A stretch of DNA of 64,000 nt, taken from positions 248,001 through 312,000 of the forward strand of contig NZ_JAACZO010000011.1 of the NCBI RefSeq assembly GCF_010993975.1, given 5' to 3'. The notes beneath the pieces are model-generated. The model did no database searches. It worked only from the letters and a program-made list of their open reading frames with translations, and was not told the origin of the DNA. This DNA is from Halomonas faecis (GTDB lineage Bacteria > Pseudomonadota > Gammaproteobacteria > Pseudomonadales > Halomonadaceae). The position numbers were made by a program, and so were the translations under genes. Positions 19,661 through 29,765 of this stretch are shown piece after piece; within the stretch, counting starts at the first letter, position 1; every line of letters starts with the position of its first letter.

Positions 19661-20197
19661 TCAGTAGTCGAAGACGACGCGGCGATTCTCGGCATACGCT
19701 TCTTCATCATGGCCCTGTACAGCGGGACGCTCCTCGCCGTAGCTGACCACTTCGATTTGCGACGGCGAAACGCCTTGCACTTCCAGGAATCGACTGACCG
19801 ACCCGGCACGTCGCTCGCCCAGTGCCAAGTTGTACTCGCGGGTACCGCGCTCATCGGTATGGCCCTGGAGTACCACCCTGGCATTACCGTTGCTGCGCAG
19901 GTAGCGCGCATGCGCCGTCAACACTGGCTCGTACTGGGACTTGATGGTATCACTATCGAAATCGAAGTAGATGGTACGCACCTCGGGGATCCGACCATCG
20001 GCTTGCTGGCCGGCGCGATCACCGGTGGTACCAACGCCACTGCTGCTGACCTGTCCGGTGCCCGCGACTCCGCTATCGGTTCCGCTGCGGCTGCCGTCCG
20101 TCATGCCGTCCTGGGTACCGCCGGTGCTGGAACAGCCGGCGATCAGGGCCAGCGAAAAGGTCACGGCCAGCAACCTGGCATGCGATTGGAAAGGCAT
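19661..20197 (-). CDS. pal: Peptidoglycan-associated lipoprotein Pal
   Basis: Outer-membrane lipoprotein that binds peptidoglycan and TolB, 178 residues. The lipobox LIAGC places the lipidated Cys at residue 22. A Gly/Ser/Thr-rich linker (about 23-70) leads to an OmpA-like domain: TIYFDFDSDTIKSQYEP, then LQGHTDERGTREYNLALGER with the peptidoglycan-contact Asp and Arg residues, ending in RRVVFDY. AGGAG precedes the ATG at 20197; ATG at 20218 lies inside the region next to the tolB stop and is less likely. Part of the Tol-Pal operon. Confidence 0.95.
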   Translation of the reverse strand: MPFQSHARLLAVTFSLALIAGCSSTGGTQDGMTDGSRSGTDSGVAGTGQVSSSGVGTTGDRAGQQADGRIPEVRTIYFDFDSDTIKSQYEPVLTAHARYLRSNGNARVVLQGHTDERGTREYNLALGERRAGSVSRFLEVQGVSPSQIEVVSYGEERPAVQGHDEEAYAENRRVVFDY

Positions 20198-20219
20198 CGT
20201 CAAACTCCTTGATGGCATA

Positions 20220-21509
20220 TCAGTTCAGAAACGGAGACCAGGCAGGCTCCCGTACGTCACCCTGGGCCGATGGCAGGCGATAGGACGCGCGACCGTCGGC
20301 TGACACGGCGCTCAACACGCCATTATCACCCTGCCGGGTGGCGAAGATTACCATGGTCCCGTTGGGGGCAACACTGGGCGATTCATCCCAGCGCGTTTCG
20401 CTGAGGGTTACCAGGCGACCCGAATCGAGGTCCTGTCTCGCCACCTGGTAGCCATTGCTGCTGCGATGAATCAGAAAGATCGCATCGCCATCCGGGGCAA
20501 AACGGCCACGAGCATTGTAATTGCCGGTGAAAGTGAGGCGATCCTGCTCGCCGCTCGCCAGATCGTAGCGATAGATTTGGGGGCCCCCGCTACGGTCCGA
20601 GGTGAATAGCAGGCTTTCTCCATCGGGCGCCCAGTCCGGCTCGGTATCGATGCTGGAGCTGTTGGTGAGGCGCTCGACGCTGCGGTCGCCAACGCTCATC
20701 ACGTAGATCTCGGGACGTCCATCCTTGGAGAGCGACATGGCCAGACGCCGCCCGTCAGGCGACCAGGCCGGGGCGCTATTGAGACCTTCGAAAGATGTCA
20801 TGCGGATACGCTGCCCGGAAGCCAGATCCTGGACATAGATGGCCGGACGCTCGCTTTCGAAGGAGACATAGGCCAGCTTCTGACCGTCTGGCGACCAAGC
20901 CGGCGACAGAATCGGCTGCCCGGACTCCAGCACGCGCTGGCTATTATGGCCATCGGCATCGGCGACATAGAGGCCGAACTGTTGATCATCCGCCACGCCT
21001 TGTGCCGTCACGTAGGCAATTCGCGTCGAGAAGGCACCGCGAATGCCGGTGATCTCCTCGAAGACCTGATCGCTGATGAAGTGGGCTCCGCTACGCAGCT
21101 CACCATTGCCGGCCGTGACGGTTTCGCCAAGCATGCGCTGGCTACCGCTGACATCCATCAGCTCGTAACGAATTCGGTAGCCATCACCGTCACGGCTGAC
21201 TTCACCGACGACCAAGTAGCGCACGTCCAGCGCGCGCCATTCTCCATAGCTCACGTCGTCGCTGCGCGACGGACGGTCGAACATGTCATCGCGAGCCAGC
21301 GGCGCGAAATGGCCGCTGCGCTCCAGGTCGTCACTGATCACCCGTGCCACGTCCTCGGGCAGCTGTTCGCCATTCGTGGCGAATGGCACTACCGCAATGG
21401 GCGTCGCACGGTCACTGCCGCGGGTGATTTCGATGGTCAATTGGGCCTGGGCCAGTGTCGTGACGCACAGCATCACGATACCTAGCCAGGCAGTCGTCAG
21501 GGCTTTCAT
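20220..21509 (-). CDS. tolB: Tol-Pal system periplasmic protein TolB
   Basis: Periplasmic Tol-Pal component, 429 residues. A signal peptide (about 1-22, ending AQA) is followed by the small N-terminal alpha/beta domain that contacts TolA ([20 protein letters not shown]) and a C-terminal six-bladed beta-propeller with repeated WSPDG/APDG units such as [16 protein letters not shown] and [20 protein letters not shown]. The start codon directly abuts the end of tolA (21509 is shared), as in translationally coupled genes. Length and blade number look complete. Confidence 0.95.
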   Translation of the reverse strand: MKALTTAWLGIVMLCVTTLAQAQLTIEITRGSDRATPIAVVPFATNGEQLPEDVARVISDDLERSGHFAPLARDDMFDRPSRSDDVSYGEWRALDVRYLVVGEVSRDGDGYRIRYELMDVSGSQRMLGETVTAGNGELRSGAHFISDQVFEEITGIRGAFSTRIAYVTAQGVADDQQFGLYVADADGHNSQRVLESGQPILSPAWSPDGQKLAYVSFESERPAIYVQDLASGQRIRMTSFEGLNSAPAWSPDGRRLAMSLSKDGRPEIYVMSVGDRSVERLTNSSSIDTEPDWAPDGESLLFTSDRSGGPQIYRYDLASGEQDRLTFTGNYNARGRFAPDGDAIFLIHRSSNGYQVARQDLDSGRLVTLSETRWDESPSVAPNGTMVIFATRQGDNGVLSAVSADGRASYRLPSAQGDVREPAWSPFLN

Positions 21510-22675
21510 CAGCGGATATCCCCCGGTGTGAATCGCAGGTTGAAGTCTCGGAAACGGCGTTGCGCACTGCCCGGTAGCTGGCGCAGCTCGTTGAACGGCT
21601 GGGCAGCTTCGACGGCCTGAATCGCCGAGCGGTCGAAAGAGCTGTTGCCACTCCCTTGGGTAATGGTAGCCGCGAACAGTTCACCGGATGGCCCCAGGCG
21701 CACCTGGACCGTAGCGGCCAGATCATCGCTCGACCCCGGCGGAATCACCCAGGCCTGCTCTACCGCACGGCGCACCAGATTGATGAAGCTGTTGGCCGCC
21801 TCTTGGGCTTGTTCCGCATTGGCCACCGCATCGCTTTCACCCTCGATGGCACGATCCAACCCCTGATTGGCAGCTTCGGCAGCTTGACGTTGACGCGCAG
21901 CCTCTTGCTCTTCGCGACGGCGCTGTTCTTCCTCTTGCTGACGCTGGCGCTCGGCTTCCTCCTCGCGACGACGCTGCTCTTCCTCTTGCTGACGCAGGCG
22001 CTCGGCTTCCTCCTCGCGACGACGCTGTTCTTCCTCCTGCTGGCGCTGGCGTTCGGCTTCCTGCTCGCGACGACGCTGTTCTTCCTCCTGCTGACGCTGA
22101 CGCTCGGCTTCCTGCTCGCGGCGACGCTGCTCTTCCTCCTGCTGGCGCTGGCGTTCGGCTTCCTCCTCGCGGCGACGCTGCTCTTCCTCCTGCTGGCGCT
22201 GGCGTTCGGCTTCCTGCTCGCGTCGGCGCCGTTCGGCTTCAGCTTCCTGCTCCTGGCGCTGCTGCGCCTGACGCTCAGCCTCTTCAGCACGCCGTTGGGC
22301 TTCGGCTTCCGCAGCGCGGCGAGCCTCGTCGAGGGCTTCGGCTTCCTCAGCGGCTTGCGAATCGATCTCCGGCGTCTGCTCGGATTCCTGGGGCTCTTCC
22401 TGCTCGGGCGCAGCGGCATCCTCCGCGTCGGCCGCCTCTGCCTCGCTCTCCGGCTCTTGGCGCTGCGCGGCTCGGGTCCGCGCCTCTTCGGCGCGCTGAG
22501 CCTGGTCAGTCGCCGTTTCGGTGCTGACCAGGGTAGCCTGCACGATAGCGCTGGACGGCGGTTCGTCGTCGCTGCCAGGCAGGCTGACGACACTGATGAC
22601 CACCACCAGGGCATGCAGCCCCAGGGCCAGTATCAACGGCAGACCGTATCCAACGCGCTGATCGTGTCGGGCCAT
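21509..22675 (-). CDS. tolA: Tol-Pal system protein TolA
   Basis: Inner-membrane protein whose long helical domain II spans the periplasm to reach the outer membrane, 388 residues. One N-terminal membrane helix (about 10-32) is followed by an Ala/Glu-rich region, then six near-identical 17-residue units of the type [17 protein letters not shown] (about 156-258), and a C-terminal globular domain III (about 285-388, with [20 protein letters not shown] and the usual [17 protein letters not shown]). The ATG at 22675 is preferred; a GTG at 22699 would add eight residues and overlap tolR. The repeats are nearly perfect at DNA level (see 21902-22210). Confidence 0.94.
   Translation of the reverse strand: MARHDQRVGYGLPLILALGLHALVVVISVVSLPGSDDEPPSSAIVQATLVSTETATDQAQRAEEARTRAAQRQEPESEAEAADAEDAAAPEQEEPQESEQTPEIDSQAAEEAEALDEARRAAEAEAQRRAEEAERQAQQRQEQEAEAERRRREQEAERQRQQEEEQRRREEEAERQRQQEEEQRRREQEAERQRQQEEEQRRREQEAERQRQQEEEQRRREEEAERLRQQEEEQRRREEEAERQRQQEEEQRRREEQEAARQRQAAEAANQGLDRAIEGESDAVANAEQAQEAANSFINLVRRAVEQAWVIPPGSSDDLAATVQVRLGPSGELFAATITQGSGNSSFDRSAIQAVEAAQPFNELRQLPGSAQRRFRDFNLRFTPGDIR
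21902..22210 (-). repeat. 51-bp tandem repeat inside tolA domain II
   Basis: Six in-frame copies of a 51-bp unit coding for a 17-residue charged helix. The copies differ mainly by Glu/Gln exchanges at one position, a single Leu, and one extra residue in the last copy. DNA identity between copies is high, so copy number could vary by recombination without breaking the frame. Boundaries are derived from codon counting and may be off by a few bases. Confidence 0.85.
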
Positions 22676-22691
22676 GGTGTCCTTGTGCTCC

Positions 22692-23129
22692 TCAATCACC
22701 CGACGGCGGCTCGGATATCAGGCCGACGTTGGCCACGCCAGCGATCTGAAGGCGACTCATCAGCGTCACGACCTGACCATAGGCGACGTTGCGATCGCCG
22801 CGCACCAGCACCGGCGTACCCGGCCGCCGCCCCAGCAGTGTGATGACACGATCGGTCAGTTCATCGAGCGTCAATTGACTGTCGTCATCGCCCAGCGTGA
22901 GGTAGTAATCGCCCTCCCGGTCGACTGACACGATGATGGGATCGCTGTCCTGAGAATCGTCGATGGGCTCCGAGCTGGCCTGCGGCAGTTCGACTTGGAC
23001 GCCTTGAGTCAGCATGGGAGCGGTAATCATGAAGATCACCAACAGCACCAGCATGACGTCGATGAAAGGCACGACGTTGATCTCGGCCATGGGTTTGCGG
23101 CGGCCACCGCGGTTGAACGGTCCATGCAT
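22692..23129 (-). CDS. tolR: Tol-Pal system protein TolR
   Basis: Inner-membrane subunit of the proton-driven TolQR motor, 145 residues. A short cytoplasmic N-terminus leads to one membrane helix (about 17-39, VVPFIDVMLVLLVIFMITAP) carrying the functional Asp in PFIDVML, followed by a periplasmic domain. The frame is complete and lies 12 bp after tolQ and 16 bp before tolA. Homologous to ExbD; the position inside the Tol operon decides between the two. Confidence 0.95.
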   Translation of the reverse strand: MHGPFNRGGRRKPMAEINVVPFIDVMLVLLVIFMITAPMLTQGVQVELPQASSEPIDDSQDSDPIIVSVDREGDYYLTLGDDDSQLTLDELTDRVITLLGRRPGTPVLVRGDRNVAYGQVVTLMSRLQIAGVANVGLISEPPSGD

Positions 23130-23141
23130 GGGGTGACTCCC

Positions 23142-23837
23142 TCAGGCGCTGCCGACTTCGCTGCGGCCCTGCAGGTTGCGGTGCAGGATGGAATGGAACT
23201 CTTCGGCGAAGTCCTCGTACTTGCCGAGCAGCCGCCCGGACTCGTTGGAGAGCCGGTTATAGAAGATCACCGCGGGAATGGCGGCAAACAGCCCCATCGC
23301 AGTGGCGATCAAGGCTTCGGCGATCCACGGTGCCACGGTGGCAAGCGTTGCCTGCTGCGCCATGGAAAGCGACTGAAAGGAGCCCATGATCCCCCAGACG
23401 GTACCGAACAGCCCAATGTAGGGGCTCGCCGAAGCGACGGTGGCAAGAAACACCAGATGCAGGGTCAGGCGGTCTTCTTCCCGTGACCAGGCCACCCGCA
23501 TGCTGCGCTGCACGCCATCGAGGATCGCTTCGGGGCTGCGAGTCTTGGTCAGCAGACGATTGAATTCGCGAAATCCGGCTCGGAAGACGTGCTCAGCGCC
23601 TTGGGTTTCCTGTTCGGCGGGCGTTTCGCGGTAAAGCTCGTTGAGGTCGACGCCGGACCAGAAGCGCTCTTCGAATTCCTGGTGGGCCTTGCGTGCGCGA
23701 CGCATGATGAAGGTGCGCTGGAAAATCACCACCCAGGAAAGAATCGAGCCGATCACCAGGATCAGCATCACCAGTTGCACCACGGTGCTGGCGCTCATGA
23801 TCAGGTGGGGAATGGACATGGAGTCGTTCACGGGCAT
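23142..23837 (-). CDS. tolQ: Tol-Pal system proton channel protein TolQ
   Basis: Three-helix inner-membrane protein of the TolQR motor, 231 residues. The first helix is at about residues 15-38 (VVQLVMLILVIGSILSW) and the second and third at about 130-200 (TVASASPYIGLFGTVWGIMG and EALIATAMGLFAAIPAVIFYN), which is the MotA/TolQ/ExbB core. The ATG at 23837 is chosen because MPVNDSMS leads directly into the family N-terminus and the upstream frame overlaps ybgC. Only 5 bp separate it from the ybgC stop. Confidence 0.95.
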   Translation of the reverse strand: MPVNDSMSIPHLIMSASTVVQLVMLILVIGSILSWVVIFQRTFIMRRARKAHQEFEERFWSGVDLNELYRETPAEQETQGAEHVFRAGFREFNRLLTKTRSPEAILDGVQRSMRVAWSREEDRLTLHLVFLATVASASPYIGLFGTVWGIMGSFQSLSMAQQATLATVAPWIAEALIATAMGLFAAIPAVIFYNRLSNESGRLLGKYEDFAEEFHSILHRNLQGRSEVGSA

Positions 23838-23842
23838 CCTCG

Positions 23843-24250
23843 TCAGTCGTGCTGTGTTCCGTGGAGAGCCGCGGCAAGCGCCGGCGGCCATGGCGTGGGC
23901 TTGAGACGGATGGCATCCAGGCAAGCGATGTCGACCTTGGCCTCGCACAAGGGTTCCCCGCATCGCGCCACCGTCTGTGCAAAGCTCAGCCGGCAACGTC
24001 CGTGAGACTGGACGGCGGCGTCGACGACTAGCTCATCGTCCAGCCGAGCGGGCTTGGCATAGCGGCATTCCAGACGGTGCACCACCAGTTGGACGCCTTC
24101 CGCAAGGAGCTCGCTCTGGCTGATGCCGTGCTGGCGTAGCCATTCGCTACGCGCCCGCTCCATATACTTGAGATAGTTGACGTAATACACGATACCGCCG
24201 GCATCGGTGTCCTCGATGTAGACCCGGAGCGGAAAACGAAACTCGCTCAC
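23843..24250 (-). CDS. ybgC: Acyl-CoA thioesterase YbgC (Tol-Pal associated)
   Basis: Hot-dog-fold thioesterase, 135 residues. The family motif is [20 protein letters not shown], with the catalytic Asp in DTDAGG. GTG start at 24250 overlaps the ruvB stop as GTGA. It heads the tol genes as in most proteobacteria; E. coli YbgC acts on acyl-CoA or acyl-ACP and links to phospholipid metabolism. No membrane segment is present, so it is cytoplasmic. Confidence 0.94.
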   Translation of the reverse strand: MSEFRFPLRVYIEDTDAGGIVYYVNYLKYMERARSEWLRQHGISQSELLAEGVQLVVHRLECRYAKPARLDDELVVDAAVQSHGRCRLSFAQTVARCGEPLCEAKVDIACLDAIRLKPTPWPPALAAALHGTQHD

Positions 24251-25284
24251 GGCCGCACCTCCCCGGCGGCATCCTGGGCCGTTTCATGCGGCACCAAACC
24301 GAAATGTTGCCATGCCTGCCGGGTCACCATCCGACCTCGCGGTGTTCGCATCATCAGCCCCTGCTGGATCAGGTAGGGCTCGATGACGTCCTCGATGGTA
24401 TCGCGCTCCTCACCAATGGCCGCCGACAGCGAGTCGACGCCCACGGGACCGCCGTCGAACTTCTCGATCATTGCCAGCAACAGGCGCCGGTCCATGTGGT
24501 CGAGACCATGATGGTCAACGTGCAGCATGTTGAGCGCCTGATCGGCAATGGCCGCATCCACCCGCCCGCTGCCGCGCACCTCGGCGAAATCGCGTACCCG
24601 GCGCAGCAGCCGGTTGGCGATGCGTGGCGTGCCACGCGAGCGGCGAGCCACCTCGGTGGCGCCGGCCACGTCGGTTTCGACGCCTAGCAGACGCGCCGAA
24701 CGGCTGACGATCTCGGTCAACTCGTCGGTAGCGTAAAACTCCAAACGCTGCACGATCCCGAATCGGTCGCGCAGTGGCGAGGTGAGCAGCCCGGCTCGTG
24801 TCGTGGCGCCCACCAGGGTGAAGCGCGGCAGGTCCAGTTTGATGGAGCGCGCCGCCGGCCCCTCACCAATGACGATGTCGAGCTGGAAGTCCTCCATCGC
24901 CGGATAGAGAATCTCCTCGACTACCGGTGAGAGGCGGTGAATCTCGTCGATGAACAGTACGTCGCCCGGCTGCAGGTTGGTGAGCATGGCCGCTAGGTCA
25001 CCGGCACGCTCCAGTACCGGCCCGGAGGTCGACTTGAGCCCCACGCCCATCTCAGTGGCGATGATATTGGCCAGGGTCGTCTTGCCGAGCCCAGGGGGAC
25101 CGAACACCAGGGTGTGATCGAGACTCTCGTCGCGGCCACGCGCGGCGCTGATGAAGATATCCAGCTGCTCGCGCACTCGAGGCTGGCCGATGTACTCGGC
25201 CAGCCGTTGAGGACGGATGGCATAATCGATGCGGCGTTCGCCCTCGCGTTCGTCGGCGGCAATCAGTCGGTCATTGTCGATCAT
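24247..25284 (-). CDS. ruvB: Holliday junction branch migration ATPase RuvB
   Basis: Hexameric AAA+ motor that drives branch migration with RuvA, 345 residues. Walker A is GPPGLGKTT, Walker [14 protein letters not shown], sensor 1 [10 protein letters not shown], and the RuvA-contact hairpin and C-terminal winged helix ([20 protein letters not shown]) are intact. The ATG at 25284 has GAGGAG upstream; an in-frame start 18 bp earlier lacks one. It follows ruvA by 67 bp and overlaps ybgC by the last bases. Confidence 0.96.
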   Translation of the reverse strand: MIDNDRLIAADEREGERRIDYAIRPQRLAEYIGQPRVREQLDIFISAARGRDESLDHTLVFGPPGLGKTTLANIIATEMGVGLKSTSGPVLERAGDLAAMLTNLQPGDVLFIDEIHRLSPVVEEILYPAMEDFQLDIVIGEGPAARSIKLDLPRFTLVGATTRAGLLTSPLRDRFGIVQRLEFYATDELTEIVSRSARLLGVETDVAGATEVARRSRGTPRIANRLLRRVRDFAEVRGSGRVDAAIADQALNMLHVDHHGLDHMDRRLLLAMIEKFDGGPVGVDSLSAAIGEERDTIEDVIEPYLIQQGLMMRTPRGRMVTRQAWQHFGLVPHETAQDAAGEVRP

Positions 25285-25351
25285 GCCACTCCTCGCTTCC
25301 ACGCAGGATCGCTGGCACCCAGGCTCCCACCATGCCTCGCCATCACTACGC

Positions 25352-25966
25352 TCAACCTGCCAACCGGCGCGTCAGCGCCGCCTTGATCATCGCCTCGGTG
25401 GAGAGATCGTCCTCCAGGCCGACCAGCATCTTGGCAGCCTCGGCTGGCTTGTAGCCCAGGCTCACCAGCGCGGCTTCGGCATCGGCCTGCGGATCCGATC
25501 CAGGCAAGTCCATGGACGCACTGGCAGGCTGCGTGGGCAAGACCACACCCTCCTGACGTTCCCAGTGAGGAAAGCGGTCGCGCATTTCGATGATCAATCG
25601 CTCGGCCGTTTTCTTGCCGACGCCCGGCAGGCGAGTGAGAGCCTTGGCGTCGTCATCCATCACGCAATGCATGAAGGCTTCTTCGTCCATGCCGGAAAGG
25701 ATCGCCAGGGCCAGCTTGGGGCCAATGCCATTGACGCGAATGAGCGCCCGGAACAGGGCGCGTTCCTGCTCCCGGGCGAAGCCATACAACAGATGCGCAT
25801 CGTCGCGTACCACCAGATGGGTGTAGAGCGAGACTCCCTCGCCCACGCCGGGCAAGGCCACCAGGGTGGTCATCGAAGCTTCGAGTTCATAGCCGACACC
25901 GCCAACGTCCACCACCAGCCACGGGGGCTGCTTGTCGAGAAGGGTGCCGCGCAGACGTCCTATCAT
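25352..25966 (-). CDS. ruvA: Holliday junction branch migration protein RuvA
   Basis: Tetrameric junction-binding subunit, 204 residues. Domain I starts [20 protein letters not shown], domain II carries two helix-hairpin-helix motifs ([15 protein letters not shown] and [18 protein letters not shown]), and domain III (about 155-204, [19 protein letters not shown]) contacts RuvB. All parts are present and of normal length. A 157-bp gap separates it from ruvC, which is larger than elsewhere in this run and could contain a separate promoter. Confidence 0.96.
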   Translation of the reverse strand: MIGRLRGTLLDKQPPWLVVDVGGVGYELEASMTTLVALPGVGEGVSLYTHLVVRDDAHLLYGFAREQERALFRALIRVNGIGPKLALAILSGMDEEAFMHCVMDDDAKALTRLPGVGKKTAERLIIEMRDRFPHWERQEGVVLPTQPASASMDLPGSDPQADAEAALVSLGYKPAEAAKMLVGLEDDLSTEAMIKAALTRRLAG

Positions 25967-26123
25967 GGGCCGAGTTCCTGTCTCTGCTCAGGCGGGTCGC
26001 GGCAATACGAATCACTGCCGCCGTACCGATGCCATGGCGCCACTATACTGGCCCCCCAAGCGGCTGGCCAGCCCTTACCAAACAGCGTTCACGAACCACT
26101 TCCGTGCTTGGCCGGTAACGATT

Positions 26124-26663
26124 TCAAGGCTTATAGTCACGCCATGAGTCGCCACGCCGCCGACGGCGATGACCACCGAAGCTGCCAGCATTGACCAGTC
26201 CTCTGCGCGCATGTGCGTGGGTCAAGGCGATGGCCAGCGCATCCGCCGCATCTGCCTGAGGCGTACCGTCGAGCCCGAGTATGGCCGTGACCATATGCTG
26301 TACCTGGGATTTGTCGGCGCTGCCGGTGCCAGCAACGGCTTGCTTGATCTGGCGTGGACCGTATTCGCTGACCGGCAGGCCGTGATTGGCGGCACAGACG
26401 ATGGCCGTGCCACGGGCCTGGCCCAGTTTGAGCGCCGAGTCGGCATTCCTGGCCATGAAAACCTGCTCGATGGCGAACTCCGCGGGGCAGTGCACGGCGA
26501 TGAGCTCGCTGATACCCGCGTACACCTGGGCCAGCTTCTGGGCCAGGTCGTCGGCTTGTATGCGAATGCACCCACTGGCCACGTAACGGGGCATGGCCGT
26601 CGCCACATCCAGCACACCATAGCCAGTGATGCGAGACCCGGGATCGATACCCAGGATCAGCAT
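26124..26663 (-). CDS. ruvC: Holliday junction resolvase RuvC
   Basis: Endonuclease cutting Holliday junctions, 179 residues. The four acidic catalytic residues are visible: Asp7 in [14 protein letters not shown], Glu in [10 protein letters not shown], and two Asp in [18 protein letters not shown] at 26663 gives Asp7 as in E. coli RuvC; a GTG at 26669 would add two residues. The gene begins 9 bp after the yebC stop. The C-terminus is a basic tail ([14 protein letters not shown]), longer and more Arg-rich than in E. coli. Confidence 0.95.
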   Translation of the reverse strand: MLILGIDPGSRITGYGVLDVATAMPRYVASGCIRIQADDLAQKLAQVYAGISELIAVHCPAEFAIEQVFMARNADSALKLGQARGTAIVCAANHGLPVSEYGPRQIKQAVAGTGSADKSQVQHMVTAILGLDGTPQADAADALAIALTHAHARRGLVNAGSFGGHRRRRRGDSWRDYKP

Positions 26664-26672
26664 GGCCACGGC

Positions 26673-27422
26673 TCACTCGAGCGCATCGAGCGCCTCATCG
26701 CTGAAGTCCGCGTTGGTGTAGACGTTCTGCACGTCATCCAGATCCTCGAGCCTATCGATAAGCCGGACCACCTTACGAGCCAGCTCGACATCCTCGATGG
26801 GCGTGTAGGTCTCCGGATAGAGCCCCACGTCGCTGTGCTCCGGCTCGATACCGGCCGCCACCAGCGCATCTTTCACCCGACCGAAGGCCTCAGGGCTCGT
26901 CACCACTTCCAGACGCCCATCATCCCGCGCCTCGATCTCCTCGGGTTCCGCTTCCAGGGTCGCTTCCATGGCCTCCTCTTCCGCCACGCCTTCGGGCAGC
27001 AGCAAGCGGCCCTGCTTGCGGAAAAGGAAGGCGACCGAGCCACTGGTGCCGAGATTGCCGCCGCACTTGTTGAAGGCGTGGCGTACGTCGGAAACGGTAC
27101 GGTTGCGGTTGTCGGTCATGCATTCCACCAGCATGGCCACGCCCTCGGGGCCGTACCCTTCGTAGACGCAATCCTCCATGGCATCGCCATCGGCGTTACC
27201 GGCGCCACGATCCACGGCGCGCTGGATGGTGTCCTTGGTCATGTTGTTGGCCAGCGCCTTGTCGATGGCCGCCCGCAGCCGCGGGTTGTCGTCGGGCTCC
27301 GGCCCGCCCAGGCGAGCTGCCACGTTGAGTTCGCGGATCAGCTTGGAAAATATCTTGCCGCGCTTGGCGTCCTGGGCCGCCTTGCGGTGCTTGATGTTGG
27401 CCCACTTGCTGTGGCCTGCCAT
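26673..27422 (-). CDS. yebC: YebC/TACO1-family protein
   Basis: A 249-residue member of the YebC/TACO1 family, with N-terminus [20 protein letters not shown] and the signature [17 protein letters not shown]. Members have been described as transcription regulators and, in TACO1 and some bacterial homologues, as translation factors aiding difficult peptide stretches; which applies here cannot be seen. The gene lies in the standard aspS-yebC-ruvC order. A perfect 12-bp hairpin (27453-27480) sits between aspS and this gene. Confidence 0.93.
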   Translation of the reverse strand: MAGHSKWANIKHRKAAQDAKRGKIFSKLIRELNVAARLGGPEPDDNPRLRAAIDKALANNMTKDTIQRAVDRGAGNADGDAMEDCVYEGYGPEGVAMLVECMTDNRNRTVSDVRHAFNKCGGNLGTSGSVAFLFRKQGRLLLPEGVAEEEAMEATLEAEPEEIEARDDGRLEVVTSPEAFGRVKDALVAAGIEPEHSDVGLYPETYTPIEDVELARKVVRLIDRLEDLDDVQNVYTNADFSDEALDALE

Positions 27423-27452
27423 CGCATCCTCCGGGTCGGGTGGGTTCCAGAC

Positions 27453-27480
27453 GACACCGGCGCCTCCAGGCGCCGGTGTC
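27453..27480 (-). terminator. Perfect 12-bp hairpin between aspS and yebC
   Basis: GACACCGGCGCC (27453-27464) and GGCGCCGGTGTC (27469-27480) are exact reverse complements with a 4-base loop. It starts 24 bp downstream of the aspS stop and has no T-run, so it may act as an mRNA 3' end/processing signal or partial terminator inside the aspS-yebC-ruv transcript. Confidence 0.5.
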
Positions 27481-27503
27481 GGGACGAAAGCGTCGACGAC
27501 GCA

Positions 27504-29285
27504 CTACTCGCCGGCGGTTTCGGGCTTGACTTTCTGGCGCAGGCGAATGTTGAGCTCACGCAGCTGCTCGCCGCTCACCACGCCCGGCGCGTCGGTCATC
27601 AGACAGGCGGCACTTTGCGTCTTGGGGAAGGCGATGACCTCACGGATGGTCCGTGCGCCGGCCATCAGCATCACCAGTCGGTCGAGGCCGAAAGCCAGGC
27701 CACCGTGGGGAGGAGCGCCATACTGCAGCGCATCCAGCAGGAAGCCGAACTTCTCACGAGCCTCGTCTTCCCCGATGCCGAGAATCTCGAACACCGTGTT
27801 CTGCATGGTTTGGTCATGGATACGAATCGATCCGCCACCCAGCTCCGTGCCGTTGAGCACCATGTCGTAGGCGCGTGACAGTGCCGACGCCGGGTCGGCC
27901 TTGAGCGCATCCGGGCTGCATGAAGGGGAAGTGAAAGGATGGTGCAACGGACTCAGGCTGCCGTCGCTCTCCTCCTCGAACATCGGGAAATCGACGACCC
28001 ACAGCGGCGCCCACTCATGGGTGTAAAGATCGAGATCCTCGCCCAACTTGACGCGCAACGCACCGATCGCCTCGTTGACGATGCGTGCCTTGTCGGCACC
28101 GAAGAAGATGATGTCGCCATCTTGGGCGTCGACCCGGTCGAGCAACGATTCGACCACGTTCTCCATGAACTTGACGATGGGCGACTGCAGCCCTTCGAGC
28201 CCCTTGGCCCGCTCGTTGACCTTGATCCACGCCAGCCCCTTGGCCCCGTAGATGCCAACGAACTTGGTGTAGTCGTCGATCTCCTTGCGCGAGAGCTTGG
28301 CACCGCCCGGCACCTTGAGCGCGGCGACGCGACCGTCTTCGGCGTTGGCCGGGCCGGAAAAGACCTTGAAATCCACCTGCTGCATCAGGTCGTCGACATC
28401 GCTGAGCTCCAGAGGGATGCGCAGGTCCGGCTTGTCGGAGCCGTAGCGTTTCATCGCCTCGTGCCAGGTCATGCGCGGGAACTCGGGCAGTTCGACGGAC
28501 AGTACCTCTTGGAACAACCGACGCGTCATACGCTCGCTGATGCGCATGATGTCGTCTTCCTCGACGAAGGAGGCCTCGATGTCGATCTGGGTGAACTCAG
28601 GCTGGCGATCAGCACGCAGGTCCTCGTCACGAAAGCACTTGGCGATCTGATAGTAGCGGTCGAAACCGGCCACCATCAGCAGCTGCTTGAACAACTGAGG
28701 CGACTGCGGCAGAGCGAAGAAGCTGCCCGCATGGGTCCGGCTCGGCACCAGATAGTCACGGGCGCCTTCCGGCGTGGCACGCGTGAGGATCGGCGTCTCG
28801 ATGTCGAGGAACCCCTCGCCTTCCAGAAAGGCCCGCACGCTGTGGGAGATACGCGAGCGCAGGCGCAGCTTGTCGATCATCTCCGGGCGGCGCAGGTCGA
28901 TGTAGCGATGCTTGAGTCGCACTTCCTCGCCCACTTTGCCATGCTCGTCGAGCTGGAATGGCGGCGTCGCGGCGGTGTTGAGCACCTCGACGTCCTTGGC
29001 CAGCACCTCTACCAGGCCGGTGGGCATGTTGGGGTTCTGGGTACCTTCCGGACGCAGTCGAACCCGGCCCTGGATGCGCAGTACGTACTCGCTGCGGGCA
29101 CGGTCGGCATTCGCGAAAGCCTCGGCGGTATCGGGGTCCACCACGACCTGAGCGATGCCGTCACGATCGCGCATGTCGAGGAAGATCACGCCCCCGTGGT
29201 CACGGCGGCGGTGAACCCAGCCGCACAGGGTGACCGTCTGGTCCACCAGGGTTTCGTTGAGCTGGCCGCAATAATGGCTGCGCAT
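27504..29285 (-). CDS. aspS: Aspartate-tRNA ligase AspS
   Basis: Class II aminoacyl-tRNA synthetase, 593 residues, normal for the bacterial type with the GAD insertion domain. An N-terminal OB-fold anticodon-binding domain ([20 protein letters not shown]) leads into motif 1, motif 2 ([20 protein letters not shown]) and motif 3 near the C-terminus ([15 protein letters not shown]). Whether it discriminates between tRNA-Asp and tRNA-Asn cannot be decided here. It starts the long minus-strand transcript toward yebC and ruvC, with fmdB 56 bp upstream. Confidence 0.96.
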   Translation of the reverse strand: MRSHYCGQLNETLVDQTVTLCGWVHRRRDHGGVIFLDMRDRDGIAQVVVDPDTAEAFANADRARSEYVLRIQGRVRLRPEGTQNPNMPTGLVEVLAKDVEVLNTAATPPFQLDEHGKVGEEVRLKHRYIDLRRPEMIDKLRLRSRISHSVRAFLEGEGFLDIETPILTRATPEGARDYLVPSRTHAGSFFALPQSPQLFKQLLMVAGFDRYYQIAKCFRDEDLRADRQPEFTQIDIEASFVEEDDIMRISERMTRRLFQEVLSVELPEFPRMTWHEAMKRYGSDKPDLRIPLELSDVDDLMQQVDFKVFSGPANAEDGRVAALKVPGGAKLSRKEIDDYTKFVGIYGAKGLAWIKVNERAKGLEGLQSPIVKFMENVVESLLDRVDAQDGDIIFFGADKARIVNEAIGALRVKLGEDLDLYTHEWAPLWVVDFPMFEEESDGSLSPLHHPFTSPSCSPDALKADPASALSRAYDMVLNGTELGGGSIRIHDQTMQNTVFEILGIGEDEAREKFGFLLDALQYGAPPHGGLAFGLDRLVMLMAGARTIREVIAFPKTQSAACLMTDAPGVVSGEQLRELNIRLRQKVKPETAGE

Positions 29286-29341
29286 GTCGTATCCTGTGTT
29301 CTCGCGTTATCGATTGGGTGTCGTTGGTCGGCGGCGCGGCC

Positions 29342-29608
29342 TCAGGCCGCGGCACCGTCCTTGGCCGGCGGCTTGCCACCCGCGGCGGCATCGCCCCCCG
29401 CGTCACCGGCCAGATTCTTCTTGCCGCCGGACTTGAAGTCGGTTTCGTACCAGCCGCCGCCTGCCAGACGGAATCCGGCCGCCGAGATGAGGCGGCCCAG
29501 CTCGGGAGCCTGGCAAGCGGGACAGTCGGTCAACGGAGCGGCACTGACCTTCTGGAGCTTCTCCAGACGGTGACCGCAAGCCTTGCACTCATATTCGTAG
29601 ATGGGCAT
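29342..29608 (-). CDS. FmdB-family zinc ribbon protein
   Basis: An 88-residue protein starting MPIYEYECKACGHRLEKLQK. Two CxxC pairs (CKACGH and CPACQ) form the putative zinc ribbon of the FmdB/CxxC_CxxC_SSSS family; the rest is a low-complexity Gly/Ala/Lys tail. The upstream frame (to 29638) lacks family similarity, so the ATG at 29608 is preferred. It commonly precedes aspS in gammaproteobacteria. FmdB was named as a putative regulator in methylotrophs; no function can be asserted. Confidence 0.85.
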   Translation of the reverse strand: MPIYEYECKACGHRLEKLQKVSAAPLTDCPACQAPELGRLISAAGFRLAGGGWYETDFKSGGKKNLAGDAGGDAAAGGKPPAKDGAAA

Positions 29609-29765
29609 GGTTTTTCTCACTCTGATTAGACAGCGCAACCACTGGCGAAGATATAAGGCCGGACCGAATACTTTCCAAGTCTGCCATCAAAGCCCGATAG
29701 TATAGCCTGACAGTCGGGGCCTGTCCCAGCCCCGACGACCACGCCTCGAAAACAAGGAAACCGCC

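Noticed and set aside
21902..22210. Regular repeats in tolA as a possible CRISPR or satellite array
   Set aside because: The unit is 51 bp, in frame, without unique spacers, and encodes the known helical domain of TolA.
26169..29573. Two long plus-strand frames (569 and 544 codons) opposite ruvC/yebC/aspS
   Set aside because: They cross several real gene boundaries, lack ribosome sites and resemble no protein family.
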